DNA from: SIG603 sp964370775
GTDB taxonomy: Bacteria > Bacillota > Clostridia > Oscillospirales > Acutalibacteraceae
Length of the DNA stretch: 64,000 bases
Assembly (NCBI GenBank): GCA_964370775.1
Contig: CAYJKT010000013.1
Span: 1 to 64,000, forward strand
Direction: 5' to 3'
Positions within the stretch are counted from its first letter, which is position 1. The number at the start of each line of letters is the position of its first letter. Under the pieces are notes generated by a model, which saw only the letters and a program-made list of their open reading frames with translations, made no database searches and was not told the DNA's origin. The translations under genes were made by a program, and so were the position numbers. This document shows positions 17,722 through 25,633 of this stretch, piece after piece.

Positions 17722-18219
17722 ATGCAAAAACGTATTAGTAGTCTACCGTTTAATGACACAAAAGAACAAAGAGAAGAATTGCTTAAAGCGCTAGAGAGCT
17801 TAAAAGGCGAAAGAGGCGCAGTAATGCCAGCATTACAAACCGCACAAGAGATTTATGGTTATTTACCTTACGAGGTTCAAAAAACTATAGCTGATGAACT
17901 TGACGTGCCACTAGAAGAGGTTTATGGCGTTTCAACTTTCTACTCACAATTCTCACTAACACCTAACGGAAAATACCACATTAGCGTATGTCTTGGCACA
18001 GCGTGCTATGTTAAAGGCGCTGACAAAGTTTTCGACAAATTGTCTGAAAGACTTGGTATTAAATCCGAAGAATGTACAGCAGATGGAAAATTCTCTTTAA
18101 CTGCATGTCGTTGTATCGGTGCATGTGGTTTGGCACCAGTACTAACTATAAACGAGGAAGTTTATGGTCGTCTAACTGAAAATGACGTAGACACAATTTT
18201 AGCTAAATATCAAGACTAA
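17722..18219 (+). CDS. NuoE-like [2Fe-2S] subunit of the hydrogenase complex
   Basis: This 165-residue protein of the NuoE/HydC/HndA family has a thioredoxin-like [2Fe-2S] fold with cysteines in CLGTACYVKG and CRCIGACGLAPV. In multimeric [FeFe] hydrogenases this subunit works beside the NuoF-like flavoprotein. It leads an operon with a NuoF-like subunit and a hydrogenase catalytic subunit. The ribosome site AGGAGG is strong. Its stop overlaps the next start by one base. Confidence 0.9.
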   Translation: MQKRISSLPFNDTKEQREELLKALESLKGERGAVMPALQTAQEIYGYLPYEVQKTIADELDVPLEEVYGVSTFYSQFSLTPNGKYHISVCLGTACYVKGADKVFDKLSERLGIKSEECTADGKFSLTACRCIGACGLAPVLTINEEVYGRLTENDVDTILAKYQD

Positions 18220-18776
18220 TGAGAGAGTTGTCTTTGAATGTAATGGACGTTGTTCAGAATTCCATTAGTGCAAAAGCCAGTGAGATAGAGATAGATGTTT
18301 TTGAAAACATAGACGATAAAACGCTATCTATTTCGATAAATGACAACGGCAAAGGAATGGATGAACAAAGTGTAAAAAATGTGGTAGACCCATTTTTTAC
18401 AAGCAGAACAACCAGAAAAGTAGGGCTTGGTGTGCCACTTTTTAAAATGGCGGCAGAGATGACCGGCGGTAGTTTTAACATTAGCTCCGAAGTTGGTGTT
18501 GGAACAAGACTACAAGCAAATTTTATTACATCGCATATAGACATGACTCCACTGGGAGATATAAACGCTACTGTGCTACCTTTAGTTACGGGAAATAAGG
18601 ATATTGAATTTTTATATACATATTCTAAAATTAAAGGCGGGGAGAAAAAATCCTTTTCACTAGACACGAGAGAGATTAAAACTGTTCTTGGAGATGGTGT
18701 AGAGATTGACTTACCTGATGTGGTAGTGTGGCTAAAAGAATATTTAGAAGAAAATCAAAAAGAGATAGATACTTAA
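18219..18776 (+). CDS. HATPase (GHKL) protein of the hydrogenase operon
   Basis: This 185-residue protein has an N-box-like helix (NVMDVVQNSISA), G1 box NDNGKGM and a G2-like KVGLGVPLFKMAAEMTGG, as in histidine-kinase ATPase domains. No dimerisation helix with a phospho-accepting histidine is visible. Small GHKL proteins of this kind occur within hydrogenase operons of Clostridia, but their role is not established to my knowledge. One possibility is a regulatory kinase or sensor acting on another protein. It overlaps the NuoE-like gene by one base. Confidence 0.75.
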   Translation: MRELSLNVMDVVQNSISAKASEIEIDVFENIDDKTLSISINDNGKGMDEQSVKNVVDPFFTSRTTRKVGLGVPLFKMAAEMTGGSFNISSEVGVGTRLQANFITSHIDMTPLGDINATVLPLVTGNKDIEFLYTYSKIKGGEKKSFSLDTREIKTVLGDGVEIDLPDVVVWLKEYLEENQKEIDT

Positions 18777-18793
18777 AATAAGGAGGCGTTTTA

Positions 18794-19165
18794 ATGAAAT
18801 CTTTAGCAGAACTAAAAGCTATAAGAGATAAAGCTCAAGCAAGTGTAACTCTAAGAAGTGAAAACGTTGCACAAAAAAGAGTATTAGTTGGTATGGCAAC
18901 ATGTGGTATTGCAGCAGGTGCAAGACCTGTTTTAAATACAATGGTTGAAGAAGTAGCAAAAAGAGGTTTAGGCGATGTTATGGTAACACAAACAGGTTGT
19001 ATTGGTATTTGCCAATATGAGCCAGTTGTTGAGGTAGTAGACGCAGACGGCACAAAAACTACTTATGTTAAAATGACAGAAGAAAAAGCTCGTAGAGTGG
19101 TAAATGACCACCTAGTTAATAATAATGTAGTTGCAGAATACACAATCGGCACTATTGAAAAATAA
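18794..19165 (+). CDS. Ferredoxin-like (HndB-type) protein
   Basis: This 123-residue protein resembles the thioredoxin-like [2Fe-2S] ferredoxins in hydrogenase operons (HndB type), with ATCGIAAGARPVL and QTGCIGICQYEPVVEV. I see only three cysteines, one in the first motif and two in the second. The usual four-cysteine ligand set is therefore incomplete unless another residue takes part. Its place between the NuoE-like and NuoF-like genes suggests a structural or electron-transfer role in the complex. It has a GGAGG ribosome site. Confidence 0.7.
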   Translation: MKSLAELKAIRDKAQASVTLRSENVAQKRVLVGMATCGIAAGARPVLNTMVEEVAKRGLGDVMVTQTGCIGICQYEPVVEVVDADGTKTTYVKMTEEKARRVVNDHLVNNNVVAEYTIGTIEK

Positions 19166-19182
19166 GAAGGGAGAGAATATTA

Positions 19183-20973
19183 ATGTTTCGTTCCAATGTA
19201 TTGGTATGTGGCGGTACAGGATGTACATCTTCAAACAGCGAAAAAATTATCGAATGTTTAGAGTCTGAGATTAAAGCTCAAGGTTTAGACAAAGAAGTTA
19301 ACGTTGTTAGAACAGGATGTTTTGGTCTATGTGCTTTAGGCCCAATTATGATAGTTTACCCAGAAGGTGCTTTCTATAGCATGGTTACTCCAGAAGATGT
19401 TCCAGAAATCGTGGAGGAGCACTTACTAAAAGGACGTATAGTTCAAAGACTTTTATATAAAGAGACAATCGTAGATGAAAATACTACAAAATCTCTAAAT
19501 GAGACTACTTTCTATGCAAAACAAATGCGTATTGCATTAAGAAACTGTGGTGTTATTAACCCAGACGAAATCGACGAGTATATCGCTTTAGACGGCTACG
19601 CAGCTTTAGGTAAAGTTTTAACAGAAATGTCAAGACCTGAACTAATTCAATTAATGCTAGATTCCGGCTTAAGAGGTAGAGGTGGCGCAGGTTTCCCAAC
19701 TGGTTTAAAATGGAAATTTGCTTCTTCTTATGAAGATGACCAAAAATATGTATGTTGTAATGCTGACGAGGGTGACCCTGGTGCGTTCATGGATAGATCT
19801 ATCCTAGAGGGCGACCCACATGCACTTATCGAGGCTATGGCTATTGCTGGTTACGCAATTGGCGCAGACAAAGGTTATATCTATGTTCGTGCTGAGTACC
19901 CAATCGCTGTTACAAGACTACAAAACGCTATAAAAGTTGCTAGAGAATATGGTTTACTAGGTAAAGATATTTTCAGCACAGGATTTAACTTCGACCTAGA
20001 ACTAAGACTAGGTGCTGGTGCGTTCGTATGTGGTGAAGAAACATCACTTATGACATCTATCGAAGGTAAACGTGGTGAGCCAAGATGTCGTCCTCCTTTC
20101 CCAGCTGAAAAAGGTCTATTTGGCAAACCTACAACACTTAACAATGTTGAAACTTATGCTAACATTCCACAAATCGTACTTAATGGTGCTGAGTGGTTTA
20201 AATCTATTGGTACAGAAAAATCTGCTGGTACAAAAGTTTTCGCTCTTGGCGGTAAAATTGTAAACACAGGTCTTGTTGAAGTTCCAATGGGTACTACATT
20301 AAGAGAAGTTATTGAAGAAATCGGTGGCGGTATTCCAGACGGCCGTAAATTTAAAGCTGCTCAAACAGGTGGTCCATCAGGTGGTTGTATCCCAGCTCAC
20401 TTAATCGACACACCAATCGATTACGATAACCTTTTAGCTATCGGCTCTATGATGGGTTCTGGTGGTCTAATTGTTATGGACGATACAAACTGTATGGTTG
20501 ACATCGCTAAATTCTTCCTAGAATTTACAGTTGACGAGAGCTGTGGTAAATGTACTCCTTGCCGTATCGGTACAAAACGTCTATACGAAATGCTAGAGAA
20601 AATTACTAACGGTAATGGTACTTTAGAAGATTTAGATAAAATGGAAGAGCTTTGCTACTACATAAAAGAAAACTCACTATGTGGTCTAGGTCAAACTGCT
20701 CCAAACCCAGTTTTATCTACTCTAAGATACTTTAAAGATGAGTATGTTGCTCACGTTACAGAGAAAAAATGCCCAGCTGGTGCATGTAAAGCTCTTACAA
20801 ATTACTTTATTGTTGAAGAAGCATGTAAAGGTTGTACTTTATGTTCAAGAGTATGCCCTGTTGGTGCTATTGCTGGTACAGTTAAACAACCACACGTTAT
20901 TGATTTAAGCAAATGTGTGAAATGTGGCGCTTGTATGGAAAAATGCAAATTCAACGCTATTGTTAAAAGATAA
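19183..20973 (+). CDS. hydB: NuoF-like flavoprotein subunit (HydB) of the hydrogenase
   Basis: This 596-residue subunit has three parts. An N-terminal thioredoxin-like [2Fe-2S] domain has CGGTGC and CFGLCALGP. A NuoF core follows with the NADH/FMN motif GRGGAGFPTGLKW, GDPGAFMDRS and the [4Fe-4S] motif ESCGKCTPCRIG. The C-terminus has two ferredoxin-type clusters (CKGCTLCSRVCP and CVKCGACMEKC). In bifurcating or NAD(P)-linked hydrogenases this subunit exchanges electrons with NAD(P)H and ferredoxin. Sequence cannot show whether the complex bifurcates. Confidence 0.92.
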   Translation: MFRSNVLVCGGTGCTSSNSEKIIECLESEIKAQGLDKEVNVVRTGCFGLCALGPIMIVYPEGAFYSMVTPEDVPEIVEEHLLKGRIVQRLLYKETIVDENTTKSLNETTFYAKQMRIALRNCGVINPDEIDEYIALDGYAALGKVLTEMSRPELIQLMLDSGLRGRGGAGFPTGLKWKFASSYEDDQKYVCCNADEGDPGAFMDRSILEGDPHALIEAMAIAGYAIGADKGYIYVRAEYPIAVTRLQNAIKVAREYGLLGKDIFSTGFNFDLELRLGAGAFVCGEETSLMTSIEGKRGEPRCRPPFPAEKGLFGKPTTLNNVETYANIPQIVLNGAEWFKSIGTEKSAGTKVFALGGKIVNTGLVEVPMGTTLREVIEEIGGGIPDGRKFKAAQTGGPSGGCIPAHLIDTPIDYDNLLAIGSMMGSGGLIVMDDTNCMVDIAKFFLEFTVDESCGKCTPCRIGTKRLYEMLEKITNGNGTLEDLDKMEELCYYIKENSLCGLGQTAPNPVLSTLRYFKDEYVAHVTEKKCPAGACKALTNYFIVEEACKGCTLCSRVCPVGAIAGTVKQPHVIDLSKCVKCGACMEKCKFNAIVKR

Positions 20974-20991
20974 GAGAGGAGGATAAGAATA

Positions 20992-22725
20992 ATGGTTAAT
21001 ATTAAAATTAATGGCTTAGACTGCCAAGTTAAAGCAGGTTCAACTGTTTTAGAGGCAGCTAGAGAAGCTCATATAGATATACCAACACTTTGCTACCTAA
21101 AAGACGTAAACGAAATAGGTGCATGTCGTATGTGTATGGTAGAGATTAAAGGTGCTAGAACTTTGGTTGCAGCATGTGTGCACCCAGTTACTGAGGGTAT
21201 GGAGATTTTCACTAATACTCCTAAAGTTCAAAGCTCTAGAAAAAACACATTAGAAATGTTACTTTCTATTCATGATAAAAAATGTCTTTCTTGTTCAAGA
21301 AACCAAAACTGTGAGCTTCAAGAGCTTTGCAGTGAGATGGGTGTTGAGGACGAAAATTACTGGAGTGGTGCAATGCCAGCTGGTGACAAAGATAACTCAA
21401 CTCTTTACCTTGAGAGAGATAACTCAAAATGTATCCTTTGCCGTCGTTGCGTAGCTGCTTGTAGACATCAATATGTTGGTGTTATCGGTAGCAACAACAG
21501 AGGTTTCGACACAAGCATTGGTTGTGCTTTTGAGAGAGATTTAGCTGAGTCTCCTTGTGTTGCTTGTGGTCAATGTATCAACGTTTGCCCAACAGGTGCA
21601 TTAAAAGAGAGAGATAGCTTTGATGACGTTTTCGCAGCAATTGCTGACCCTGACAAATATGTTGTTGTTCAAACAGCTCCATCTGTTAGAGCAGGTCTTG
21701 GTGAGGAATTCGGTTTACCAATCGGTACTAATGTAGAGGGCAAAATGGCTGCTGCATTAAGAAGACTTGGTTTTGATAAAGTTTTCGATACAGACTTCGG
21801 TGCTGATATGACAATCATGGAAGAAGCTACAGAGTTCTTACACAGAGTTCAAAACGGTGGCAAACTTCCAATCATCACTTCATGTTCTCCTGGTTGGGTT
21901 AAGTTCTGCGAACATTACCACCCAGACATGATTGAGAACCTAAGTTCTTGTAAATCACCTCAACAAATGACAGGTGCATTGTTAAAAACTTGGTATGCTG
22001 AGAAAGAGGGCATTGACCCTGCGAAAATCGTTTCTGTTTCAGTTATGCCTTGTATCGCTAAAAAGTTCGAAATTAAACGTGATGACCAAAGTGCAGCTGG
22101 CATGCCAGACGTAGACTACAGTATCACAACAAGAGAACTTGCTAGAATGATAAAAAGAGCTAAAATCAACTTTGTTAACCTACCAGACGAGAAATTCGAC
22201 CCAGCAATGGGAGAATCTACTGGTGCTGCTGTTATCTTTGGTGCTACTGGTGGTGTTATGGAAGCTGCTCTAAGAACAGCTGCTGACGTGCTAACAGGCG
22301 AAGATTTAGCAGAAATCGATTACTACAAAGTTCGTGGTACAGATGGTATTAAAGAATCTGTTTACAACATTGCTGGTATTGAGGTTAAAGTTGCAGTTGT
22401 TAACGGTTTAGAGAATGCTGATAAAGTTCTTAAACAAGTTAAGAGTGGCGAAAAAGAGTATCACATTATTGAGATTATGTGTTGCCCAGGCGGTTGCGTA
22501 AACGGTGGTGGACAACCAATCCAAAGTGCTACAATTAGAAGCCTATATGATATCAAAACTCTAAGAGCGTCTGCTCTATATAACCAAGATAAAGCTATGG
22601 GCTTACGTAAGAGCCATAAAAACCCACTTGTTCAAAAATGCTATGACGAGTTCCTAGGTGGTAAACCTGGTAGCCATAAAGCACATGACATTTTACATAC
22701 ATCTTATGTAGCAAGAGGCAAATAA
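20992..22725 (+). CDS. hydA: [FeFe] hydrogenase catalytic subunit (HydA)
   Basis: This 577-residue subunit starts with a plant-type [2Fe-2S] domain (CRMCMVEIKG), then a His/Cys [4Fe-4S] segment, then two [4Fe-4S] clusters (CILCRRCVAAC and CVACGQCINVCPTGA). The H-cluster motifs follow: L1 TSCSPGWVKF, L2 MPCIAKKFE and L3 EIMCCPGGCVNGGGQP, all with intact cysteines. It reduces protons or oxidises H2. Together with the upstream subunits it fits a cytoplasmic trimeric-type hydrogenase. Maturation genes hydEFG are not in the window. Confidence 0.95.
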   Translation: MVNIKINGLDCQVKAGSTVLEAAREAHIDIPTLCYLKDVNEIGACRMCMVEIKGARTLVAACVHPVTEGMEIFTNTPKVQSSRKNTLEMLLSIHDKKCLSCSRNQNCELQELCSEMGVEDENYWSGAMPAGDKDNSTLYLERDNSKCILCRRCVAACRHQYVGVIGSNNRGFDTSIGCAFERDLAESPCVACGQCINVCPTGALKERDSFDDVFAAIADPDKYVVVQTAPSVRAGLGEEFGLPIGTNVEGKMAAALRRLGFDKVFDTDFGADMTIMEEATEFLHRVQNGGKLPIITSCSPGWVKFCEHYHPDMIENLSSCKSPQQMTGALLKTWYAEKEGIDPAKIVSVSVMPCIAKKFEIKRDDQSAAGMPDVDYSITTRELARMIKRAKINFVNLPDEKFDPAMGESTGAAVIFGATGGVMEAALRTAADVLTGEDLAEIDYYKVRGTDGIKESVYNIAGIEVKVAVVNGLENADKVLKQVKSGEKEYHIIEIMCCPGGCVNGGGQPIQSATIRSLYDIKTLRASALYNQDKAMGLRKSHKNPLVQKCYDEFLGGKPGSHKAHDILHTSYVARGK

Positions 22726-22730
22726 TATTT

Positions 22731-22758
22731 CAGGGAGCAGTAATGCTCCCTGTTTTTT
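22731..22758 (+). terminator. Terminator of the hydrogenase operon
   Basis: CAGGGAGCA and TGCTCCCTG pair around a GTAA loop and are followed by TTTTTTAT, directly after the hydA stop. Confidence 0.9.
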
Positions 22759-22923
22759 ATAAAATATACAAGATTAATTTTGACTTATAGTTTTATATTG
22801 TATTTGAAATTTAATTGATGTATAATAGAAAAAAATTAGTTTACAATTTGACGATTAAAGAATATCATAAAAATTGTATGTGTAATTCTTGTAAATGGTA
22901 GTTATAGTTTGCGAGGTGATGAT

Positions 22924-23247
22924 ATGCCGTTGCCAAAACGAAAATCTATTAGATTAAAAGATTATGATTATTCAAAAAATGGTGCGTACTTTGTGACGAT
23001 ATGTACCCATAATCGCAAATGTTTGTTCGGAGATATTGTTGTAGGGCAAGGGCTCTGTTCTTGCCGTTTGTCACAAATTGGAAATATTGTAACGGAAGAA
23101 ACAGATGTGGTATTTATACGTTATCCAACTATAACAATTTCAAATTATGTCATCATGCCAAATCATATACATTTGATAATTGAAATAGAAGGGCAAGAGC
23201 AGAGCCATTGCCCTACAATTGGCATTACTATAATGGGGGAAACTTTG
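22924..23247 (+). pseudogene. Truncated REP-associated tyrosine transposase (RAYT), N-terminal part
   Basis: From the ATG at 22924 (preceded by GAGGTGATG), about 100 residues match the start of Y1/HUH transposases of the RAYT group: RLKDYDYSKNGAYFVTICTHNR and the metal-binding HUH motif MPNHIHLII. The C-terminal half with the catalytic tyrosine is missing, so it should not be active. The frame stays open and runs straight into a GNAT acetyltransferase, giving one continuous reading frame of 254 codons. A pair of inverted REP-like arms lies inside this remnant. Confidence 0.75.
23039..23218. repeat. Inverted REP-type pair inside the RAYT remnant
   Basis: The arms at 23039-23067 and 23190-23218 are inverted copies agreeing at 26 of 29 bases. 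Each arm begins with GTAGGG on one strand and contains its own imperfect palindrome (GGGCAAG...CTTGCC). In the protein they code VGQGLCSCRL and EGQEQSHCPTIG. This GTAG-footed palindrome doublet is the architecture of REPINs. Confidence 0.65.
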
Positions 23248-23688
23248 ATGAAAGACAGTATTATAATTCGAGAAGAACGTATATCTTCAAATGAGTATAT
23301 AGATTTTTTAAAGAGAACTGACTTAGGCTCACAATACCCTAAGGAGCGTTTTAACGAAAGAATAGATAAACTTGTAAATAACGTGCAACTAAGTCTTGTT
23401 GCAAGAAATAAAGACGAGTTAATTGTCGGCGTTTTATTTGCTTTAACAGACTATGCTTACTGGCTTTATATCACTGATTTAGGTGTAGACAGAAGCTACG
23501 AAAGGCAAGGTATCGGAAAACTACTTGTGCAAACAGCCCACGAAAAAGCTGGTGGCGAAGCGGACATAGCTGTTTATTTAATAGCAAATCAAAACGCAAT
23601 TACATTTTATGAAAAACTCGGAATGAAAAAATCTACATCGGTAATGAGGTACAACAAAGTAGAATGGACTGAATTTACAGTGTGTTAA
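23248..23688 (+). CDS. GNAT-family N-acetyltransferase
   Basis: This 146-residue domain has the acetyl-CoA motif A (DLGVDRSYERQGIGKLLVQTA, with RQGIGK as the pyrophosphate loop) and the C-terminal NAITFYEKLGMKKS typical of GNAT enzymes. The substrate is unknown. The ATG at 23248 is preceded by GGGGGAAA and gives a full-length GNAT. The frame is also open upstream through the RAYT remnant, so a 254-residue fusion starting at 22924 is possible. REP-type repeats lie on both sides. Confidence 0.75.
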   Translation: MKDSIIIREERISSNEYIDFLKRTDLGSQYPKERFNERIDKLVNNVQLSLVARNKDELIVGVLFALTDYAYWLYITDLGVDRSYERQGIGKLLVQTAHEKAGGEADIAVYLIANQNAITFYEKLGMKKSTSVMRYNKVEWTEFTVC

Positions 23689-23730
23689 AGTGTCTATATG
23701 CATTATAAACATTTGACATGTATGAAAAAC

Positions 23731-23861
23731 CGTAGGGGTGGATTCCATATCCACCCGTATAATAGATGTAATATTTGCAAAAATGATTAAATTAAATCAT
23801 GCCAAACCAATTACACACAATTATTGCCCTAAATCGGTCGGATATGGAATCCGACCCTACG
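23731..23861. repeat. REPIN-like doublet (131 bases)
   Basis: The left arm (23731-23759) starts CGTAGGGG and holds the palindrome GGTGGATTCCATATCCACC. The right arm (23834-23861) is its near-inverse: GGTCGGATATGGAATCCGACC followed by CTACG. The arms share the foot and core but differ in compensating stem bases (GTGGA/TCCAC against TCGGA/TCCGA). The element sits in a non-coding gap beside a RAYT remnant. Confidence 0.7.
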
Positions 23862-23894
23862 TTATCGCAAATTCCCACAAAAAATAGATTATAA

Positions 23895-23940
23895 AAACCG
23901 AAAAGCGTAACATGTATTTTGTTATGCTTTTCGGTTTATT
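23895..23940. terminator. Bidirectional terminator between GNAT and the uronate operon
   Basis: AAACCGAAAAGCGTAAC and GTTATGCTTTTCGGTTT form a 17-base stem with one G-U pair and A/T-rich flanks. It serves the convergent GNAT and GH2 genes. Confidence 0.85.
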
Positions 23941-23950
23941 TAATGCTTAA

Positions 23951-25633
23951 TTATTCGTGATAATTTGAGTAAGAGTTAAAGATTTCTTTAACTTCGTAGT
24001 ATGCTAATTTTTCACGTCTATGCTCGTCAACCATGCCTTTATTGTTAAGGGTTCTTGGGCGCTTCATTGCCCATTCTGTAGAAACTCTAACGTCACAGAA
24101 TTGCCAAATATAAACGCCAATGCAGTCTGGGTGAGCTAAAATTGGTGTGATTTGAGCACGGATTGTGTCAGCTTGACCCTCTTCTGTCCATTTTTCACGA
24201 GTTCTATTGTGAGTACCATAGATACCACCACAGCCAATTTCGCTTACCATAAATGGCTTGTCTTTGCCCAAAACTTTGTTTGCGTAATCTATATGTTTTT
24301 GAAGCATTTCTGCAACAGGTACATCAAAATACCACATAGGGTACATGTTGTTGGATATTACAGTCGGATATTCAAAAGATAAATCTTTGTAATGTCTGTT
24401 GCTTGCAAAAGTGTTAGGTCTGGTTTTGTCTAAGCGTTGAATTTGCTCTAGCTGAGTTTTGTAACAGTTTGCACCATATTCTGTGTCGCTTGCACACTCG
24501 TTCAAAATTCCCCAAATATATATAGACGGATGATTGTAATGCTCGTATATCATTTCATCAATACAATCTGCGCATTGCTTGTCAAAGTTTTTGTGCTTCA
24601 TCATCTCGAGGTCTAGCCCTCTTGCGTGGTGTTCTTCCCACACAAGCAAACCGAATTCATCACATAAATCTAAGAAAAGTTCATCGTTAGGATAATGGCA
24701 AGTTCTAACCGAGTTAGCGCCCATATCAATCATTTGATGAATGTCATACACCATAGAAGCATACGGCAAAGCACAACCAAAATGAGGGTGATCCTCGTGT
24801 CTGTTAAAGCCTTTAATACGGATTTTTTTGTCGTTTACAAGAATATATCTGCCGTCTAGCTTAATCTCTCTAAAGCCAACTCTTTCGATTAAATCGTCGA
24901 TAACCTCGCCGTTTACAGCGACTTTTGCTTGCAATAAATATAGATTAGGAGACTCCATATCCCACCCTAAAACGTCAGCAAACTCAAAGTCTTCACAGAA
25001 ATCTACTGTTTCACCTGCTTTAATTTGCATAGATTTATAAGTATAAGTTTTTTCATCTAAAACAATGCATAAGTCAGCAGTTATATTAGCATTAGTTAAA
25101 TTTTCTACTAATACACTAACATTAGCACACCATTTTCCGTCTTTTGTATAAGGAGAAAAATGAGTTCTCTTTATGTACAAATCGTTCAAACTTTCAAGTG
25201 CTACACCACGGTTTAAACCACCATAAGTCATGTAATCGTTTGGAATATGAAGTGCTGACTCTTCATTAAAAGAATTATCAACCTCTACTTTTAGCACATG
25301 TTTGCCAGCGGTTAAATCCTTAACAACAACATCAAAAGGAGTGTAAGCGTTGTAGTGTGTTTTGATAAATTTATCGTCAAGATACACGTTTGCAGTGTGA
25401 GAAGCGCCCTTGAAAACAAGGCGAACTTTATCTTTATCTGTAGTCTCTATAGTTTTTGTGTATACACCTTTGCCTCTGTAGTTTGCAAAATCTATATGAT
25501 TTTCCCAACAACCTGGTACCATAAGTTGATATTTTTTACCTATATGTTCGCCCTCAAGTGGTGTGAACTCCCAAGTTTGGTCGCTTAGTTCAGTTTGTGG
25601 TCTTACGATATGTGTTTTAAAAGCTCTTAACAT
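23951..25633 (-). CDS. GH2 beta-hexuronidase (beta-glucuronidase-like)
   Basis: This 560-residue GH2 enzyme has a jelly-roll domain, an Ig-like domain and a TIM barrel. The acid/base Glu lies in ILNECAS near residue 378 and the nucleophile Glu in MVSEIGCGG near residue 465. The segment TLNNKG near the C-terminus matches the Asn-x-Lys motif that beta-glucuronidases use to hold the uronate carboxylate, so a hexuronide substrate is likely. There is no signal peptide, so it acts in the cytoplasm. It ends an operon whose other enzymes belong to the galacturonate branch, so beta-galacturonidase activity is an alternative. Its start overlaps the uxaC stop. Confidence 0.82.
   Translation of the reverse strand: MLRAFKTHIVRPQTELSDQTWEFTPLEGEHIGKKYQLMVPGCWENHIDFANYRGKGVYTKTIETTDKDKVRLVFKGASHTANVYLDDKFIKTHYNAYTPFDVVVKDLTAGKHVLKVEVDNSFNEESALHIPNDYMTYGGLNRGVALESLNDLYIKRTHFSPYTKDGKWCANVSVLVENLTNANITADLCIVLDEKTYTYKSMQIKAGETVDFCEDFEFADVLGWDMESPNLYLLQAKVAVNGEVIDDLIERVGFREIKLDGRYILVNDKKIRIKGFNRHEDHPHFGCALPYASMVYDIHQMIDMGANSVRTCHYPNDELFLDLCDEFGLLVWEEHHARGLDLEMMKHKNFDKQCADCIDEMIYEHYNHPSIYIWGILNECASDTEYGANCYKTQLEQIQRLDKTRPNTFASNRHYKDLSFEYPTVISNNMYPMWYFDVPVAEMLQKHIDYANKVLGKDKPFMVSEIGCGGIYGTHNRTREKWTEEGQADTIRAQITPILAHPDCIGVYIWQFCDVRVSTEWAMKRPRTLNNKGMVDEHRREKLAYYEVKEIFNSYSNYHE

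Noticed and set aside
23731..23861. A CRISPR fragment or classical insertion-sequence terminal repeats
   Set aside because: There are only two arms, they are inverted, each is itself palindromic, and there is no transposase between them.
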